NCBI GenBank assembly: GCA_945910005.1
Contig: OX246740.1
Location: 45,790,014-45,854,013, forward strand
DNA from: Isoperla grammatica
Lineage: Eukaryota; Arthropoda; Insecta; Plecoptera; Perlodidae
Direction: 5' to 3'
DNA length: 64,000 nucleotides
In this document: one piece after another, positions 1 to 11,845 of the stretch
Numbering within the stretch: the stretch's first letter is position 1
Layout of the letters: every line of letters starts with the position of its first letter
Made by a program: the position numbers and the translations under genes
Notes under the pieces: generated by a model
The model's database searches: none
What the model saw: the letters and a program-made list of their open reading frames with translations, nothing else
What the model was told of the DNA's origin: nothing

Positions 1-172
1 GTGTGAAATGTCAGCTGACAACTATTTCAATGTATAAGAATGAATTTCGTTTGCAGAATAACGTTAACAACATTACGTTTATTATTTTTATTTTTGTTTG
101 TAACTGCCTAACGTCAACTTTGTAGGGCGTGCATTCATATTGTTTCTGACTAGGAAATAATGTTTGGGTGCA
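1..172 (+). repeat. Dispersed repeat, copy 1 (pairs with 15864-16032)
   Basis: Nearly identical to 15864-16032 with a handful of substitutions; both copies end at the same point (GTTTGGGT) and then diverge completely. The sharp common end suggests an element terminus. The copy is cut by the window edge, so its 5' limit is unknown. No coding frame is visible. Confidence 0.85.
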
Positions 173-319
173 CGTGCATTCAGGGCTATCACTAACGGAT
201 GTTTAGGTTGGGAGCCAACCTAGATTTAGTGATCCACTGGTGGGCCAACTCCCACCGTCTTAGTTCGCCTGGGTCCCCTCCCCCTCTCACCTACCTGCCA
301 CCACACCCCCCAACAGCGC

Positions 320-545
320 CTTGTAAATATTGTACATATATATATATATATATTTTAGTCTAGTTTATTATAGTTGTTCAGTTGACTAGAGTAGTTGCAG
401 TAGCCATTCTACTCTCGAGTGAGCAAGACCTCGGTCGAAACGTCTCGTTATATTTTGTATTATGTCTTTTATGTGTACTTCAAACTCGCAAATCCGTCAT
501 CTTACTACACAAAGGTAAGCTGTTGGATCCTTTCCTCACTTAATA
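320..545 (+). mobile_element. Penelope-like element 3'-region remnant with hammerhead-like motif
   Basis: A (TA)n tract near 336-354 is followed by a motif at about 414-455 with the layout TGAGCA, helix AGACC/GGTC, then GAAACGTC, resembling the core of a hammerhead ribozyme as known from PLE terminal repeats. The CUGANGA box is imperfect, so activity is doubtful. The stretch around AGGTAAGCTGT (about 514-524) resembles 27537-27550, next to the hammerhead-bearing region at 27.2-27.8 kb, which ties the two together. Family assignment is inference. Confidence 0.45.
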
Positions 546-1265
546 TACCATTCCAGCCGATTGGCACCTACTTTCATAACCAATCCACTTAAGTATGGTA
601 GTATCTGTCTATGTCAGCTCCTGCTTTATGCACTTCAAGAATCATTCCCATCTGCCAACTGTACTGCCCTCATTTATTAACCTATCTGTGTCACTATGGA
701 TTTGGCAAACCTTTATAAATATTAAATATGGTACTTAAGGGAATGATGTACATTCAGGCATTCACACTTCACAGTCTTGAATCAAGGGTACGAGGGTGGA
801 GAAAGAAGCGTGTCTCTACTGGTTGACCAGATCCAGCATGATGGCATAATAGCCAAATGTGGGCATTTGAGAAGAAGAAGAAGAAGATGAAATGTGGGAA
901 AATAAATTTCGGTAGTTGGTCCCATGTGTCGTATTGGAACGAGTGAGGGTTAATTGTAAATAGTACAACTACATTCCTGCCTATCGTTAAACATTAAAGT
1001 TATAATTACAATTACAAGACTGTTTGAAAGAAATCAAGAAATCAAACCCCCCACGAGAACCGTGCCACGATAATCGTGGGAATAGTCGTTACGGCCACGC
1101 TTTGGCAAACAAATGCTATTGCCACAATTCCCTCGTGGGAGCATGGGTGCTCATGATCAATCATCAGAAATGTTAGGAATGTGTAACAGTATTGAAAAAT
1201 GATGTATTAAGGGTAACAAATTAAGTTCATTGTGAACAACTTGAGGTTTTAAAGCTTCATGGTAT

Positions 1266-1411
1266 GTTTACAGCTACGCGTTGCGAGCGAAGCGAGGGCG
1301 CGAGCTCCAATCAGCGGCCGAGTTTCATGCAAAGAAGTTAATAGTTTCACGCAAACTCGGCCACTGATTGGAGCTCGCGCCTTCGCTTCGCTCGCAACGC
1401 GTAGCTGTAAA
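1266..1411. mobile_element. Foldback MITE, degraded copy
   Basis: Two arms of about 58 bp, inverted around a short spacer, with the same core as the element at 1476-1623 (TTTACAGCTACGCGTTGCGA). Outer ends have diverged and no TSD is clear. Each arm carries a CCAATCAG-type or near-CCAAT motif in inverted orientation. Confidence 0.85.
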
Positions 1412-1475
1412 TCGACTATCACTCGGGGTTGCTAATCGAATTGGTATTTAAATTCGGAATAAAACCAGCCTCTAA

Positions 1476-1623
1476 TGCTACGTTTACAGCTACGCGTTGC
1501 GAGCGAAGCGAGGGCGCGAGCTCCAATCAGCGGCCGAGTTTTATGCAAAGAAGTTACAAACTCGGCCGCTGATTGGAGCTCGCGCCCTCGCTTCGCTCGC
1601 AACGCGTAGCTGTAAACGTAGCA
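1476..1623. mobile_element. 148-bp foldback MITE with TAA target duplication
   Basis: Almost perfect palindrome: starts TGCTACGTTTACAGC and ends with its reverse complement, arms of about 66 bp and a loop of about 16 bp. Flanked on both sides by TAA (1473-1475 and 1624-1626), as for PIF/Harbinger-type MITEs. GC-rich arms contain CCAATCAG (1523-1530) and its complement (1569-1576). It lies 65 bp from a second degraded copy. Confidence 0.9.
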
Positions 1624-2378
1624 TAAGCGTTCTTTGACAACGATCTATAACATATAGTACCATAGATAGGCGGACACGGCTTTCAGCGCTCCGATCGTCT
1701 GATCAGCTGTTCTCATTTCTGATTCCAGAAAAACGAGGAAAATAAGTCCCCTCGTTATGTTTCTCATTTTATAATAATTGAGTTTCACTTAGGACTGTAT
1801 TTCGCTCTACGAAGGCACTGAAATAACAGGATTAGGCAACAAGTAGTTTGTGTCATGGCTGCCGAAAAGATGGCTACCGGTGTGCCTATCCATGGTTTCC
1901 TAGTATAGGTCGTTACTCGATGTTCCAAAATTAAAACATGGCCGCCAAGTAGTTGCTCACTGAAGATGTGCCGGTGCGAATAATCTATTAAATACGCGGC
2001 AACCTAACATTTTACAATACTAAAAGCCATAAAAACACTACGAGTGATTGAAACTGCATTATTTGTGCAATTTCTATATGTGTAAAACTATTTTTTTAGT
2101 TTTGACTAGTACTTATTTCACAGATTGAACAAGTACGTACCTACCGTGTAATTCCGTTTTGGTGCGAGTACCTAATTAAAACCACATTCTTTGTGCGATT
2201 TCTAAATTGTAAAACCATTATTTTGATTTTGGCCGGTATTTATTTGAATGGTGGAACCACAGATAACGGATTGTAGGGTGGAACAATTCGCAATGATTCC
2301 GTTTTGACAGGCAGACTTTCGAACAAAGGTGAGTCAATGCGATGATCTCATGTATTCTTTATCGAGGGCCCACTAGTG

Positions 2379-2747
2379 CAGGGATGGCGAACCAATGGCA
2401 CTTTCTGGGTGGCACGCAGAAATGTGTACAATATATATTGTTTCAGGAGCAAATTGACCACACCTCAAAGACATTTTCCAGGAATTTAGGGAATTTCGGG
2501 CATACATTTCTCCGGCGGGATTTGGCCCAAATCCTTCCTTTTCTAGAACGTTCATTCTAGGCCTATTGTTGTTAATAATCAATCCCCCCCCCCCTCACAC
2601 ACACACACACACAAACAAACTGATACACTGGCGATTTGTTCCCCGCCAAGCATTATAATTATTTAAAATTGTACTGCCCATTTTACAGAGTAAATTCAAT
2701 AATTTGTAAATAATGGCACTCAAGCCAAAAAAGGTTGGCCATCACTG
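2379..2747. mobile_element. hAT-type MITE (TSD CACTAGTG)
   Basis: Terminal inverted repeats CAGGGATGGCGAACC and GGTTGGCCATCACTG (two mismatches), flanked by exact 8-bp duplications CACTAGTG at 2371-2378 and 2748-2755. Length 369 bp, no transposase. Contains a C-run followed by an (AC)n stretch near 2583-2613. The short ORFs here are not coding. Confidence 0.93.
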
Positions 2748-2769
2748 CACTAGTGCTAATTTAGTGTAC

Positions 2770-4180
2770 TGTGATGATGAGGAAGGGAGGAAGGAAGCCT
2801 GGTAGGGTACCGGCACGTAGACTAATCCTGTCGAAAAGTACCCGGGGGACCATTGGCTTACGTCCCATCCGAAAGGACGGTGTAACTTTGACCAGTCTTA
2901 TGAGTTCCTCGGCCTCCACTAACCTTGATTGCCCAGCAGTTGACGAGCCGTCCCATACCCCTAGGGGCGCCCTTTATTGGCATGTAACAATTTTTCATGC
3001 ATTTTATTTCCCATTTAAAAAACATCCTTAGCAACGCCGGGCGCCCCTAGGGGTAGGGGCCGGGATTCCAGCCTTAGCTGTTACACAAGCTTTCAAATCC
3101 TCTAGTTACTAATGTTTCGTATGAGTGCGGTCACCCACCCTCCTCCTGACCTGACCCGATGTTGCTGAACTTCGGTGATCGTGGGAACCGACAAAGCGAC
3201 CGCGGCTAAACCGTTGTCTATATTTGCTATAATATGTTGTAGCTTATCGTGTGTGTTGTACCGTTTGTACGTTCCTTCCCGTCTCTCAAATAATTCGAAG
3301 TAAATCGTAGGTAGACGAAAAACCTAGACCCCCATCTTCATAATCGTTTACTGGCAATCCTGTCGTACATTTACGCGTTGTTAACAGAACCAGCTGATAC
3401 TCAAGATTACATTAATTTCTTTTCAGCGATTTTTTAGTTGACATGTTTCAATCGACGACCCCAGAGAGAGAGAGAGAGAGATTGATTGGTTGATTGATTG
3501 ATTGACTAATTGATTGATTGGTAGCGTCTTTATTTAGGGCTGGAGAGGCATTTTCTGCCAGCCAACCATTTCATACATATAACATTATTATAAGCATCCA
3601 GAAGTAAGAAAGTAGCGAGGAGAGAGAGATAGGGGGGAGGGTTCTCGTTGCAGTAGGATTCGCCTAAACAAGGCTACAGCTGGTCTGGGACCGGAGTGCC
3701 TCCACCCCACCCCCAGCCCCTTCGCTCCAGACAGTGCGTCCACAGATAATTAATTGTTATCTGTGGTGCGTCGCTTCCTTATTGTAGGCTTGTCCACTCC
3801 ATGTATAGAGGTTCAGATGCGGTAATTGCATTTGCCTCATCATATCCGACTTTATTTCGTGTGTATATTCTAGCTACTAGAGTTCAGTCAATTTAAGTTT
3901 GACATATAGTTGTGTGACCATCACCGCATAACAAATATGACATAAATCATATAATCTGAAATAAATCTATTTGATACGAATGTCGGGATGTCACGGTTCT
4001 ATAAGGGGTGGTCACATATAGCGATGTTGGGGAACATCAAACTAAGAAAATCTCGTCTACCCAAAGAACAATTCTCAGATAATTAATAATAATAAAATCA
4101 AATATTGTACTGTTCGGTCATCAGTCGCTGATATTTTGCTTGGAAAATAATAGTTCGTGGATGAAGGGGGCTTAAAATAA
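2770..4180. other. Intergenic stretch, old repeat debris and simple repeats
   Basis: No supported gene. Contains a GA run (3465-3480), a degenerate TTGAT/ATTGATTG repeat (3481-3522), a small hairpin built on CACAGATAA/TTATCTGTG (about 3740-3766) and CCCCTAGGGGCG-type palindromic words (about 2958-3055) that suggest an eroded element. Confidence 0.5.
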
Positions 4181-4188
4181 TTGTTTTC

Positions 4189-4577
4189 GTGGTGCAAGAT
4201 CAGCTCAAAATAGAACGTTTCGTTCTCGACCAACCACAGAGCTTCGTTCGGTCAGGTGACATGTTTCGACCAATCACAGACGAGGCTGAGAACCGTAGAT
4301 CGTCTCGATGCCAAACCAAGCCGACCGACGCCATGTTTTTTATCTACGTGGCATGTCTAGTCCAAAAAACATTTCACTCCACTTACTTTGTTCAAAACGA
4401 GTGTTTATTTTCATAAGAGACTATCTAAAGTGTTATCAAGTGATTTGTTACATATCCGCGTGTGAAGTGAAACGTTATCAATCGTGAAATCGAATTCCGA
4501 AGTTGTTAAATTGTAAAACAAAGTTTGTCCGAAAAATCTCGGTCACAGGTGGTTCGCCGTGCCACGCCGTGCTATAG
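4189..4577 (+). promoter_or_regulatory. Possible promoter and non-coding 5' exon
   Basis: Two similar blocks carry CAAT-type boxes (CCAACCACAGA at 4230 and CCAATCACAGA at 4270), about 40 bp apart. Downstream, a stretch with no conserved frame ends in a strong 5' splice signal, CTATAG|GTAAGTG, with the exon end at 4577. This fits a transcription start with a 5' UTR exon on the plus strand. The next downstream candidate is the ATG-containing exon at 8952-9137. No TATA box is obvious. An alternative is an eroded mobile element that happens to carry these words. Confidence 0.35.
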
Positions 4578-4859
4578 GTAAGTGCAGAGAAAAAAACTTT
4601 TTTTTCCTTTTAAACTATAGACCACGTTTATCTTTCGTGTTTATCGATAGTAGCAATATTATTTACAATTCTTAACCTGAAAATTGTAACGAATGGCATT
4701 CATTGAGGGTAAGCTCGACGATTTTCGAACGTTTTTACGTCGTTATTTTTCAACCGCCATTTACTGTAAATTCCTACGTTTGTAAATTTGTTTGTGAATA
4801 CTTGACTTACGCTGATCCTTGTTTTTACACCCTAGACCAAATATGCCTTATTATTTATT

Positions 4860-5012
4860 AATCAAAGTTTTAATGGAAATCAATAGTTTCATCATTTAAG
4901 TGTTGTTTCAATATTGTTATTCATTGTAAAGAGTAAAGACCGTTAAATGTTCGTGGAAGTATTTTTGAAAAAGGGAGTAAAAACAAGAAACAGTTATAGT
5001 CTCAAAGTTTTT
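4860..5012 (+). repeat. Repeat whose paralogue at 59 kb carries a hAT insertion
   Basis: The sequence around TATTGTTATTCATTGTAAAG (4917-4936) and the following 70 bases match 59025-59041 plus 59592-59680. In the 59 kb copy a 550-bp hAT MITE interrupts exactly at TTCATTGT; here the site is uninterrupted, so this is a within-window empty site. Similarity is diverged but collinear. Confidence 0.7.
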
Positions 5013-5821
5013 TTTTTTTTTTTTTTTTTTAGTATTACTCTTTTCTTATGATCCACATTCAATGTTAGACTTCGTTCGAAATAGCCAGTGTAAAAATCTC
5101 CTGCACTGGCTACTCACTAGTGTAAGTTTAACAAGGTCGCTGGCGCGACCTTGTTCCCTCGCCAGTCATTTCCGGGGCATATGTTACAAACTAATCAAAT
5201 ACTGACAGTGTCACTTGTTATAATTTATAAAACGACGTGAAGTAAATAAATATTTTAAAAAATTAATAGTTGAAAGAAACACATTTCGCCCTCCGAGATA
5301 CCAGGGTGATGTAATATTAGCTCTAAAAGAACATCCACGAGATTAAAAATAATCTGCTGATACGATGATTCGATTACATTAATTAAAATCGTGATACACA
5401 ACTCTTACAACACTATATCGACAACATTAGGATTATGATTTTATCTGTAAATGGACTTATGCCATTTACTGTAGGGCGCGATCAAAAAAAAAAATATATA
5501 TAATGGAATTGGAACTTATATAACAATAGAAGCTCATTTTCCCCAAACGTAAATAGGACCCATCATTTCTTAAAAATGAATCATATTTTAAAATATTAAA
5601 ACGGTCTTCTGCTATGATTTTAAATTGCCATTTAACCAATAATAAAAACTAAAAAGTGTGATAAGATAATCATTATAAATGTTTACGCATATTGACAAAA
5701 TGTAAGGATAAAATTGAATTGTACACCATTTCATTTACCGAACTACTTCTAACTCCAGTCCTCCAGACAGGCTTTGTAAGTCCCTGTCTCAACTACATAC
5801 TGCACTTATGGACTACTCACA

Positions 5822-5895
5822 CTAGGAAAACGCTCTGTTTGACGCGTTGATAAACGAGCGCGTCCATATGTCCACGAACTTTCTGGCGAAAAGTT
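5822..5895 (-). repeat. Short conserved repeat, inverted relative to 20322-20393
   Basis: The reverse complement closely matches 20322-20393, including CCAGAAAGTT, ATCAACGCGTCAAACAG and GCGTTTTCCTAGT in the same order. About 14.5 kb separates the copies. Surroundings differ, so this may be a small interspersed repeat or a conserved non-coding piece; no ORF is shared. Confidence 0.75.
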
Positions 5896-6362
5896 CTCAA
5901 AGCCATCGTCATTGTTCAATGAAAGTGACAAAAATGTGGAAAGATTTGAGTTTTTACTGTTATAGTTATTACACTTCCTGCCATTGTTCAATAAAAGATC
6001 GATTGTCCATATAAATTATAGCTTGGATGTTTCGTTGTCATAGTTACTTCACTACAATTCAGCAATACAAAATTGTAATTTGTACCTACAATTCTCATCG
6101 GATCGCGTTGAAATTTGTATATTCGTGACCGGCTAGAAATTTACTAAAAAATGGCTATCTCACATTTTGCCGCCATTGTGTTTGGGAATAACTTTGTAAT
6201 AATTAAATTGTAACTTTGTAACTTTTCGACAGATTTGTCCACAAAACTAATGACGTTAAATCCACATCGAGGCTTGTAGATGGTCCAAATTTCAAATTGA
6301 TCGGACTTTTCGTTCGACCGCTATCGCGATAAAAAAAAAAAATTTTTTTTTTTTTAAACCCC

Positions 6363-6545
6363 GTTTAGTCACCCCTGAATAATAATTGTACGTATTATTT
6401 AGTTTTTTCTATCACACACGACTGGATTTACAATATGAATGTGTATTTTTCGTAACAATGCATAAACATTACTTCAGATTGGCCATAAAGTGTAAAACCA
6501 AAAACACACTCTAAAATTGTATGAATTTTCTGTAACACGTAGTGT
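6363..6545 (+). repeat. Dispersed duplicate of 9947-10128
   Basis: About 185 bp, running from TTTAGTCACCCCTG to TGTAACACGTAG, is shared at high identity with 9947-10128. Weaker similarity further upstream (ACATTAGGATTATGATTTT near 5424 and ATCATTAGGATTATG near 8190) suggests that a larger segment, roughly 5.3-6.5 kb, was once duplicated to roughly 8.1-10.1 kb and has since diverged. Confidence 0.8.
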
Positions 6546-6945
6546 CGCACAAGTACGATCACACGGCCTACACATGTGTTCATACAACGTGCACAAACAA
6601 AGACAAATAAATATAACACACACAAGGGTGAAGTGAACACCTTAAACGCAATATCCAATAATCACTTCATTAATGTTGATAGCACACTCATAGATCGTCG
6701 ATTATACAAATCACATGGACAAGTCAACACGCACCCATGCACTCGCTGTGAAGACTACTGCATATGTGGACGGATTTTGTTCTCATACTGATTTTAAGAA
6801 ACAACCCCCCTCACGCCACATAAATATCGGAAACCATAACGGCCACGGCCAGGCACAAATTCTGTGACACTTTCCAGATGAAATTTGATCCTTACAGTCA
6901 GCCCCACCGATTATAGCATGACCAAACCATTACGCGGACCACAAG

Positions 6946-7804
6946 CAGTGTTGTGACTAGATAATTTATTTTTTATCTAGATAAAGATAAAGCTAATTCT
7001 CCAAAAAATTATCTAGATAAGATAAAAGATAAAGTGTACAAAAATTATCTAGATAATAGATAAAAGATTAAAATAATTATCTAGATAATTTTGAAAAGAT
7101 AAAAGATAATGATATTATTGAGTTATTGACATGTTTCTTAAAAAGCATTAGCTTTGTTTGTTTGTCCTGTGATCACTACTCCGGGAGTACAGTATTACGA
7201 AAACCCCGTTTTTCTGTCCTGGAGTAAGTGTGATGGGAGTAGCTGCGACAAGTTCTTTTGTCCAGTGGTAACTTACTACAACTGTGATGGGAGTAAGGTT
7301 TTTACTCCTGCTTCCCGAGTAGGAGTAGGAGGAACAACTGAAACGATCACAACTGTGACAACTTTGTTTTTTTGTCCAAGTGGGAGTAACTGTGATTTCT
7401 ACTCCCATATCCGTTATAATGACATATTTCCGGATTACTCCTGGCGTAAAATACTCCTGTTGAGGCAGGACAAACGAACAAACCTAATATTTACTTATTT
7501 TTTTTCCATATCTATCATTAACAAATTGCCGCCATTTTCAAAAAAGGGGAAAACCAGTAGAAGTATTTTTCATTTTGAAAAATGGTATATTTTATTATTA
7601 TTTTGTATCTATATTATGGTTAAACATTTTATCTATTTTATTATTTATCTAAAAGCTTAAAATTTTAGATAAGATAATCTGTATTTTTATCTAGATAAAA
7701 GATAAAGATAACACCAAAAAAATTAGCTAGATAAAGATAATAGATAACAGATTTTATCTAGATACGTTATCTAGATAATTTTATCTAGATAAGTCACAAC
7801 ACTG
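6946..7804. mobile_element. hAT-type non-autonomous element (TSD ACCACAAG)
   Basis: Perfect 13-bp terminal repeats CAGTGTTGTGACT / AGTCACAACACTG, with an exact 8-bp target duplication ACCACAAG at 6938-6945 and 7805-7812. Subterminal regions on both sides are packed with TTATCTAGATAA-type words, typical of transposase-binding subterminal repeats. A second foldback sits inside (7152-7484). A 168-codon open frame runs through the middle (7154-7660), but its sequence is largely dictated by GGAGTA/TACTCC repeats and shows no transposase motifs. Confidence 0.95.
7152..7484. mobile_element. Nested foldback inside the hAT element
   Basis: Ends GTTTGTTTGTCCTG and CAGGACAAACGAACAAAC are inverted; the interior is rich in GGGAGTA and its complement TACTCC, giving several possible stems. 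It lies wholly within 6946-7804, so it is either a nested insertion or an internal palindromic array. No TSD was identified. Confidence 0.6.
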
Positions 7805-7812
7805 ACCACAAG

Positions 7813-8950
7813 GCATCTGTTTTCACAGCACAAGAAATTCCACACAAATGGGGGAAATTAGGACATGGCAATAATCCGTAAACGATATACCAGGAAACAT
7901 AGAAATCGGTAGGCCTAACGAGTGCATCAAAAAAATCATACAATACATATCATATTGCACAATGATCATAAACTTCATGAAACAATAAATATAACAGATT
8001 TCGTAGATATTGTTCTAAGTGCGATAAAACAATTTGAATTCAGTAAAACGTAATGCTTTGATACTTTGACTTTTGGGCAAGACACGTACAACATACCAAA
8101 ATTATGAAAATAATAATAATTATTGGTGAACCAATAATATTAAAAATAAAATAATTAGAATCCTGAGACACAACTCCCATAAAACAATCCCGACATCATT
8201 AGGATTATGATTTTTTACCTGTAAATTGGACTTGCAAAAAGGAGAATGAATGCTATTTCTACTATATGAATATATTAATTTCTTTATGCATGTCATGTAA
8301 GGGCTGAAATTTATAATCTGATAATGTTTCTACATACTGCTGTGGCATTAGAACATAGTGACGAACAGTGTCCAGATAGGCAAAATGAATTCTATCACGG
8401 CGACACAGTCAAAACTGCGAGCTATACGATAATTTAGGTGCATGTTCCGTTTTTTGTATAAACACATGGTAAGATTCCCCCTCCCTCTCCGCCTCTGTGA
8501 AACAGACCCCGATGTGAAACAGACCCTCATAATTCACTTACCACTAAACATGATGCCATTAACCAATAAGCTGGCAGCGTGCTTTTACAGTGAAGCCACA
8601 GTTTACTGACGTTTCGTCACACAACATATCAATTAACTTCAATTAATTAAATACATACAGGGGGAAGTCGGAAGGGTTTATTTTATATCCAACTGTCCGG
8701 TTTGAGGATCACATGGGACAAGCTAAGAAAGTGGACCGTATAAAGATTAAAGAAGCATACCTATAACTCGACTATTTCCTATTATACGACCTATTACAAT
8801 CTTACAGATATCGGAGTAATAGGTCTTATGATAGTTGATAGGTGAAGAAGAACCTGGTTTTTCGAGACGTCCCGAAAATTATTCAAGCCGAGTGCAAGCT
8901 TCACCGAAGATATTTTTTATGCATTTTACGTTTATCTATTTCTATTTTTA
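7813..8950. other. Intergenic stretch
   Basis: AT-rich with weak similarity to 5.3-6.2 kb. Apart from a short duplicated TGTGAAACAGACCC word (8497-8525), I see no gene, RNA or complete element. Confidence 0.5.
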
Positions 8951-8951
8951 G

Positions 8952-9137
8952 GCATCACTTTCTTATTAGCTTTTTAAAACATACATTAAGTGTTAATTGC
9001 TTCAGTTTAAATTTTTGTTTTTAATAAATGTTTTGTTCTTGTTCCGTGTCGAATGGCAAGAGCTTTGGCTGTAGAGACCGATATTGTTAATGAAGGTTCT
9101 ACTATCATCAAGTCGTTTGATGTTCTGGTTACGAGAG
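8952..9137 (+). CDS. Candidate first coding exon (ATG at 9053)
   Basis: A pyrimidine-rich acceptor (TATTTCTATTTTTAG, AG at 8950-8951) precedes a stretch that ends in a strong donor, GAGAG|GTATGT, at 9137. The ATG at 9053 opens a 28-codon frame, beginning MARALAVETDIVNEG and ending DVLVTR, that stays open to the donor and leaves one base of a split codon. Bases 8952-9052 would be 5' UTR. The -3 base is C, a weak start context, but +4 is G. I do not recognise the protein. The next plus-strand candidate exon (13429) needs two carried bases in its open frame, so the two cannot be joined directly; at least one exon would be missing between them. Evidence is splice signals plus an open frame only. 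Confidence 0.4.
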
Positions 9138-9946
9138 GTATGTGCATGGTTTCTTGCGAATATTAATCAGTGATACATACGAATAAATATATTCAACGTA
9201 ATACAACCAATTTGATAATCGCTGTCGTATCATACGAAAGTATACCACAAAGTTGCAACTGCTCTAACTCCGGCCGTACATACAAATCTCTTGCTAATTG
9301 CGCTATCGGGTACATCCCGCAAATATTAGAAAGAAAAAATGATACACTGTACACACTTCATAAAATCTTAGTATGTAATATAGGCCTACACTTTACAGTG
9401 TAGGCCTACACCAAATAAATACATATCTGTGTAATATTAATATCATGTTTTATTGTTTTCCGTATTACAACTTTCACGTTTTTTTTTCAATAACAGCCAT
9501 ATGCATTTTGCAAGGGTAGCATCGTTGAGTAACTAACATAATCCGGCTTTGAAGCATGGCGACATACGGTCTGGGCCAGACATTGTTTTTGTATCACCGG
9601 ACAAATCCTCGGTTTTTGCATTGCCATAATAGTAATTGGGCATCTAACAATGGAAGACTCATTTGCGTAAGTGTACTACAACAGTCATTCCACATTTTGT
9701 CCACGCACACGTAAACACGAGCATTCCACTTGTCGTTCTTTATAGCGCGAGGCTGAGCTGAGGATCGTTCAAACTAGAATTATTCATCTATCCTTCAACC
9801 AATAGCATTGCTAATTTACATACTATTACATTCCTTTAGTGACAAATGCCATGCAAAAAATCAGTAATATGGGTTGCAATCTTCAACCAGAAATAAATTC
9901 ATTTATCTTGCCGAGCCCAAAATGCGGGCCAAAACTTGACCTGTTT

Positions 9947-10128
9947 AGTCACCCCTGGATAATATTTTATGTATTATTTTGTTTTTTTCTATCACATACG
10001 ACTGGATTTACAACATGAATGCGTATTTTTCGTAACAATGCATAAACATTACTTCAGATTGGCCATAAAGTGTAAAACCAAAAACACAATTTAAAATTGA
10101 ATGAATTTTCTGTAACACGTAGCGTCTC
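9947..10128 (+). repeat. Dispersed duplicate of 6363-6545
   Basis: Second copy of the 185-bp repeat. Differences are scattered substitutions and a short indel in the first 40 bases. No coding frame is shared. Confidence 0.8.
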
Positions 10129-10678
10129 AAATACAAATGTCAGAAATGTAAATGTTACGCCATTCTAAAGTCAAAGGATTACTACAGGTCAAGTTTGAGT
10201 TTCATAATGATAACGCAAAATTGATAGCAGACATTTTTAAAAAAACCGTAGCGATGTGCAAAGTAACAAATTTTGTTGTCTTACAAAACGTGCACTTAGT
10301 GGTACTTACGCCCGGCTCAAAATATTGAGATTTACAAAACACATACGTCATTCTACTGAGATCATTATTGACAAGTTTCATTTATATTCGTTAATATCTT
10401 CTACTTCAAATAAATACATCTTTCTTGTCGCGCGTGAAATGCGAACGGATACATACATACATACATAAATCTGGTGCAAACTTATAAGGCCGCTGTCGCG
10501 CCCTAAAAACAGGTGATAACGTCATTCAAATATTTACACTGCCTTACTCGGGTACAAAAGAACGTCCCTGGACTTCCGAAACCTAGGGTAACATTAAAGT
10601 TCGTTTGTTGCAACTTTACTAATAGTATAGGCCTGGCTAGTAGTAGGCTCCGTTGTAAAATTAATATTACTCAATAAG

Positions 10679-11156
10679 TAGAGATGCAAGTTTTTCGCAA
10701 TGCGCGATAAAACGAAAAGGTTCAACATTTCTTTACGTTATGCGTCACTGGGATTCAGATTCAAATAGCGAAATAACACCATAAAATGCTTATAAAACGT
10801 GTTATGAGTTTATTCGCGATATAACACCATTATTAACAGTAATTCGTAATTTTGTATTCCCTTCCGTTCAAATCTTCACAAGAATTACGAGATAAAAAGC
10901 GAAAATAAGCAGTCTGCGTCATCACCACTTACTTCTCTGCAGTTTAATCTAATCTTTGACGCCCATCACTATGTATATACATTTAGGGCCATACACATAT
11001 AATAGTTAAGAAAATGTAACCTTTTTTAGTTTAATCAATGATTTTATGTAAAAACATGATTTTCGATTAAAAAAACATTAACACCACAAAACACCATAAT
11101 TCTCAATTTCTCAAACGAAAAGTGAAGAAAAATAAAACCATTTTCTTGCATCTCTA
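10679..11156. mobile_element. hAT-type MITE (TSD TCAATAAG)
   Basis: Terminal repeats TAGAGATGCAAG / CTTGCATCTCTA (12 bp, perfect) with an exact 8-bp duplication TCAATAAG at 10671-10678 and 11157-11164. Length 478 bp; interior carries repeated AACACCA and CGATAAAACG-like words near both ends. No transposase. Confidence 0.93.
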
Positions 11157-11179
11157 TCAATAAGTTTGTGCCCATCCCT

Positions 11180-11495
11180 ATAGGGAACGTGCAAGTGACG
11201 TAACAGCCGAACTACAACAATGGAATAAATGAATTGAACTGGTGGACAAACAACAAGCTGTCAAAGTAATATCTTTGCAAATAATGAGGAGAAACAATTA
11301 GTTGTAACGATAGCAACTGCTTGCCAGTTAAAATTTATGTTCAGTAATGGACATGCAGCAACTATCTGAAAGTTTGTAAACGTTCTGAACGTTTGTTTTT
11401 TACAACTTAGAACTTCACATTTTTTTTGACAGCTTGTTTGTCGATCGGTTCAATTAATTTGTTTCATTGTTGTGTTTTGGTGTTGTGCTATTGTA
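11180..11495. mobile_element. Imperfect palindromic MITE, copy 1 of 3
   Basis: Left end AGGGAACGTGCAAGTGACG, then ACTACAACAATGGAA and GACAAACAACAAGCTGTCAA; the right half carries the inverted equivalents (TTTGACAGCTTGTTTGTC, TTTCATTGTTGTG). The same design recurs at 12588-12900 and, inverted, at 35945-36258. Ends are approximate. Confidence 0.75.
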
Positions 11496-11554
11496 TGCCA
11501 TATGCAATATGCATACTTGCGTAATGCGTAGGCCTATGTAATCATACTCGGGAT

Positions 11555-11845
11555 TAATAATAATAATAACAATTTCGGTAGGGATACCCGTTATAGGGTA
11601 CACAAGTGCCCCTCCCCCTCGACAGGTGACTAACTATAGGTATGTTAGGGTGTTTGGATAGTTGTATTGGAACGGAATGCCCAATGGCTATTAGTAGGAG
11701 TCAATCCCAGCATTCGCTTTTACGACTAAAGCTTCGGAAAAAGACCTTCACTCAGGATTGCCGTGGCCGGAATCGAACCGGCGACCTCCCGAATCAGAGT
11801 CTCGCGTCTTACACCGCTGGGCCGCTGGGCCACCTCTATCGGTTT
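11555..11845 (-). mobile_element. tRNA-derived SINE
   Basis: On the minus strand the element begins with a tRNA-like head: Box A GTGGCCCAGCGG near 11835, then Box B GGTTCGATTCC near 11770-11780. A unique body of about 200 bp follows, ending in a TTATTATTATTAA tail (plus strand about 11558-11571). Box A is partly duplicated (GGCCCAGCGGCCCAGCGG), which would widen the D-arm and argues against a functional tRNA. Pol III transcription of the parent family is expected from this layout. No clear flanking duplication was found. Confidence 0.75.

Noticed and set aside
7154..7660. 168-codon ORF inside the hAT element
   Set aside because: Built from GGAGTA and TACTCC palindromic repeats and an AT-rich tail; no transposase or domain pattern. 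Overlapping minus ORF equally long in part.
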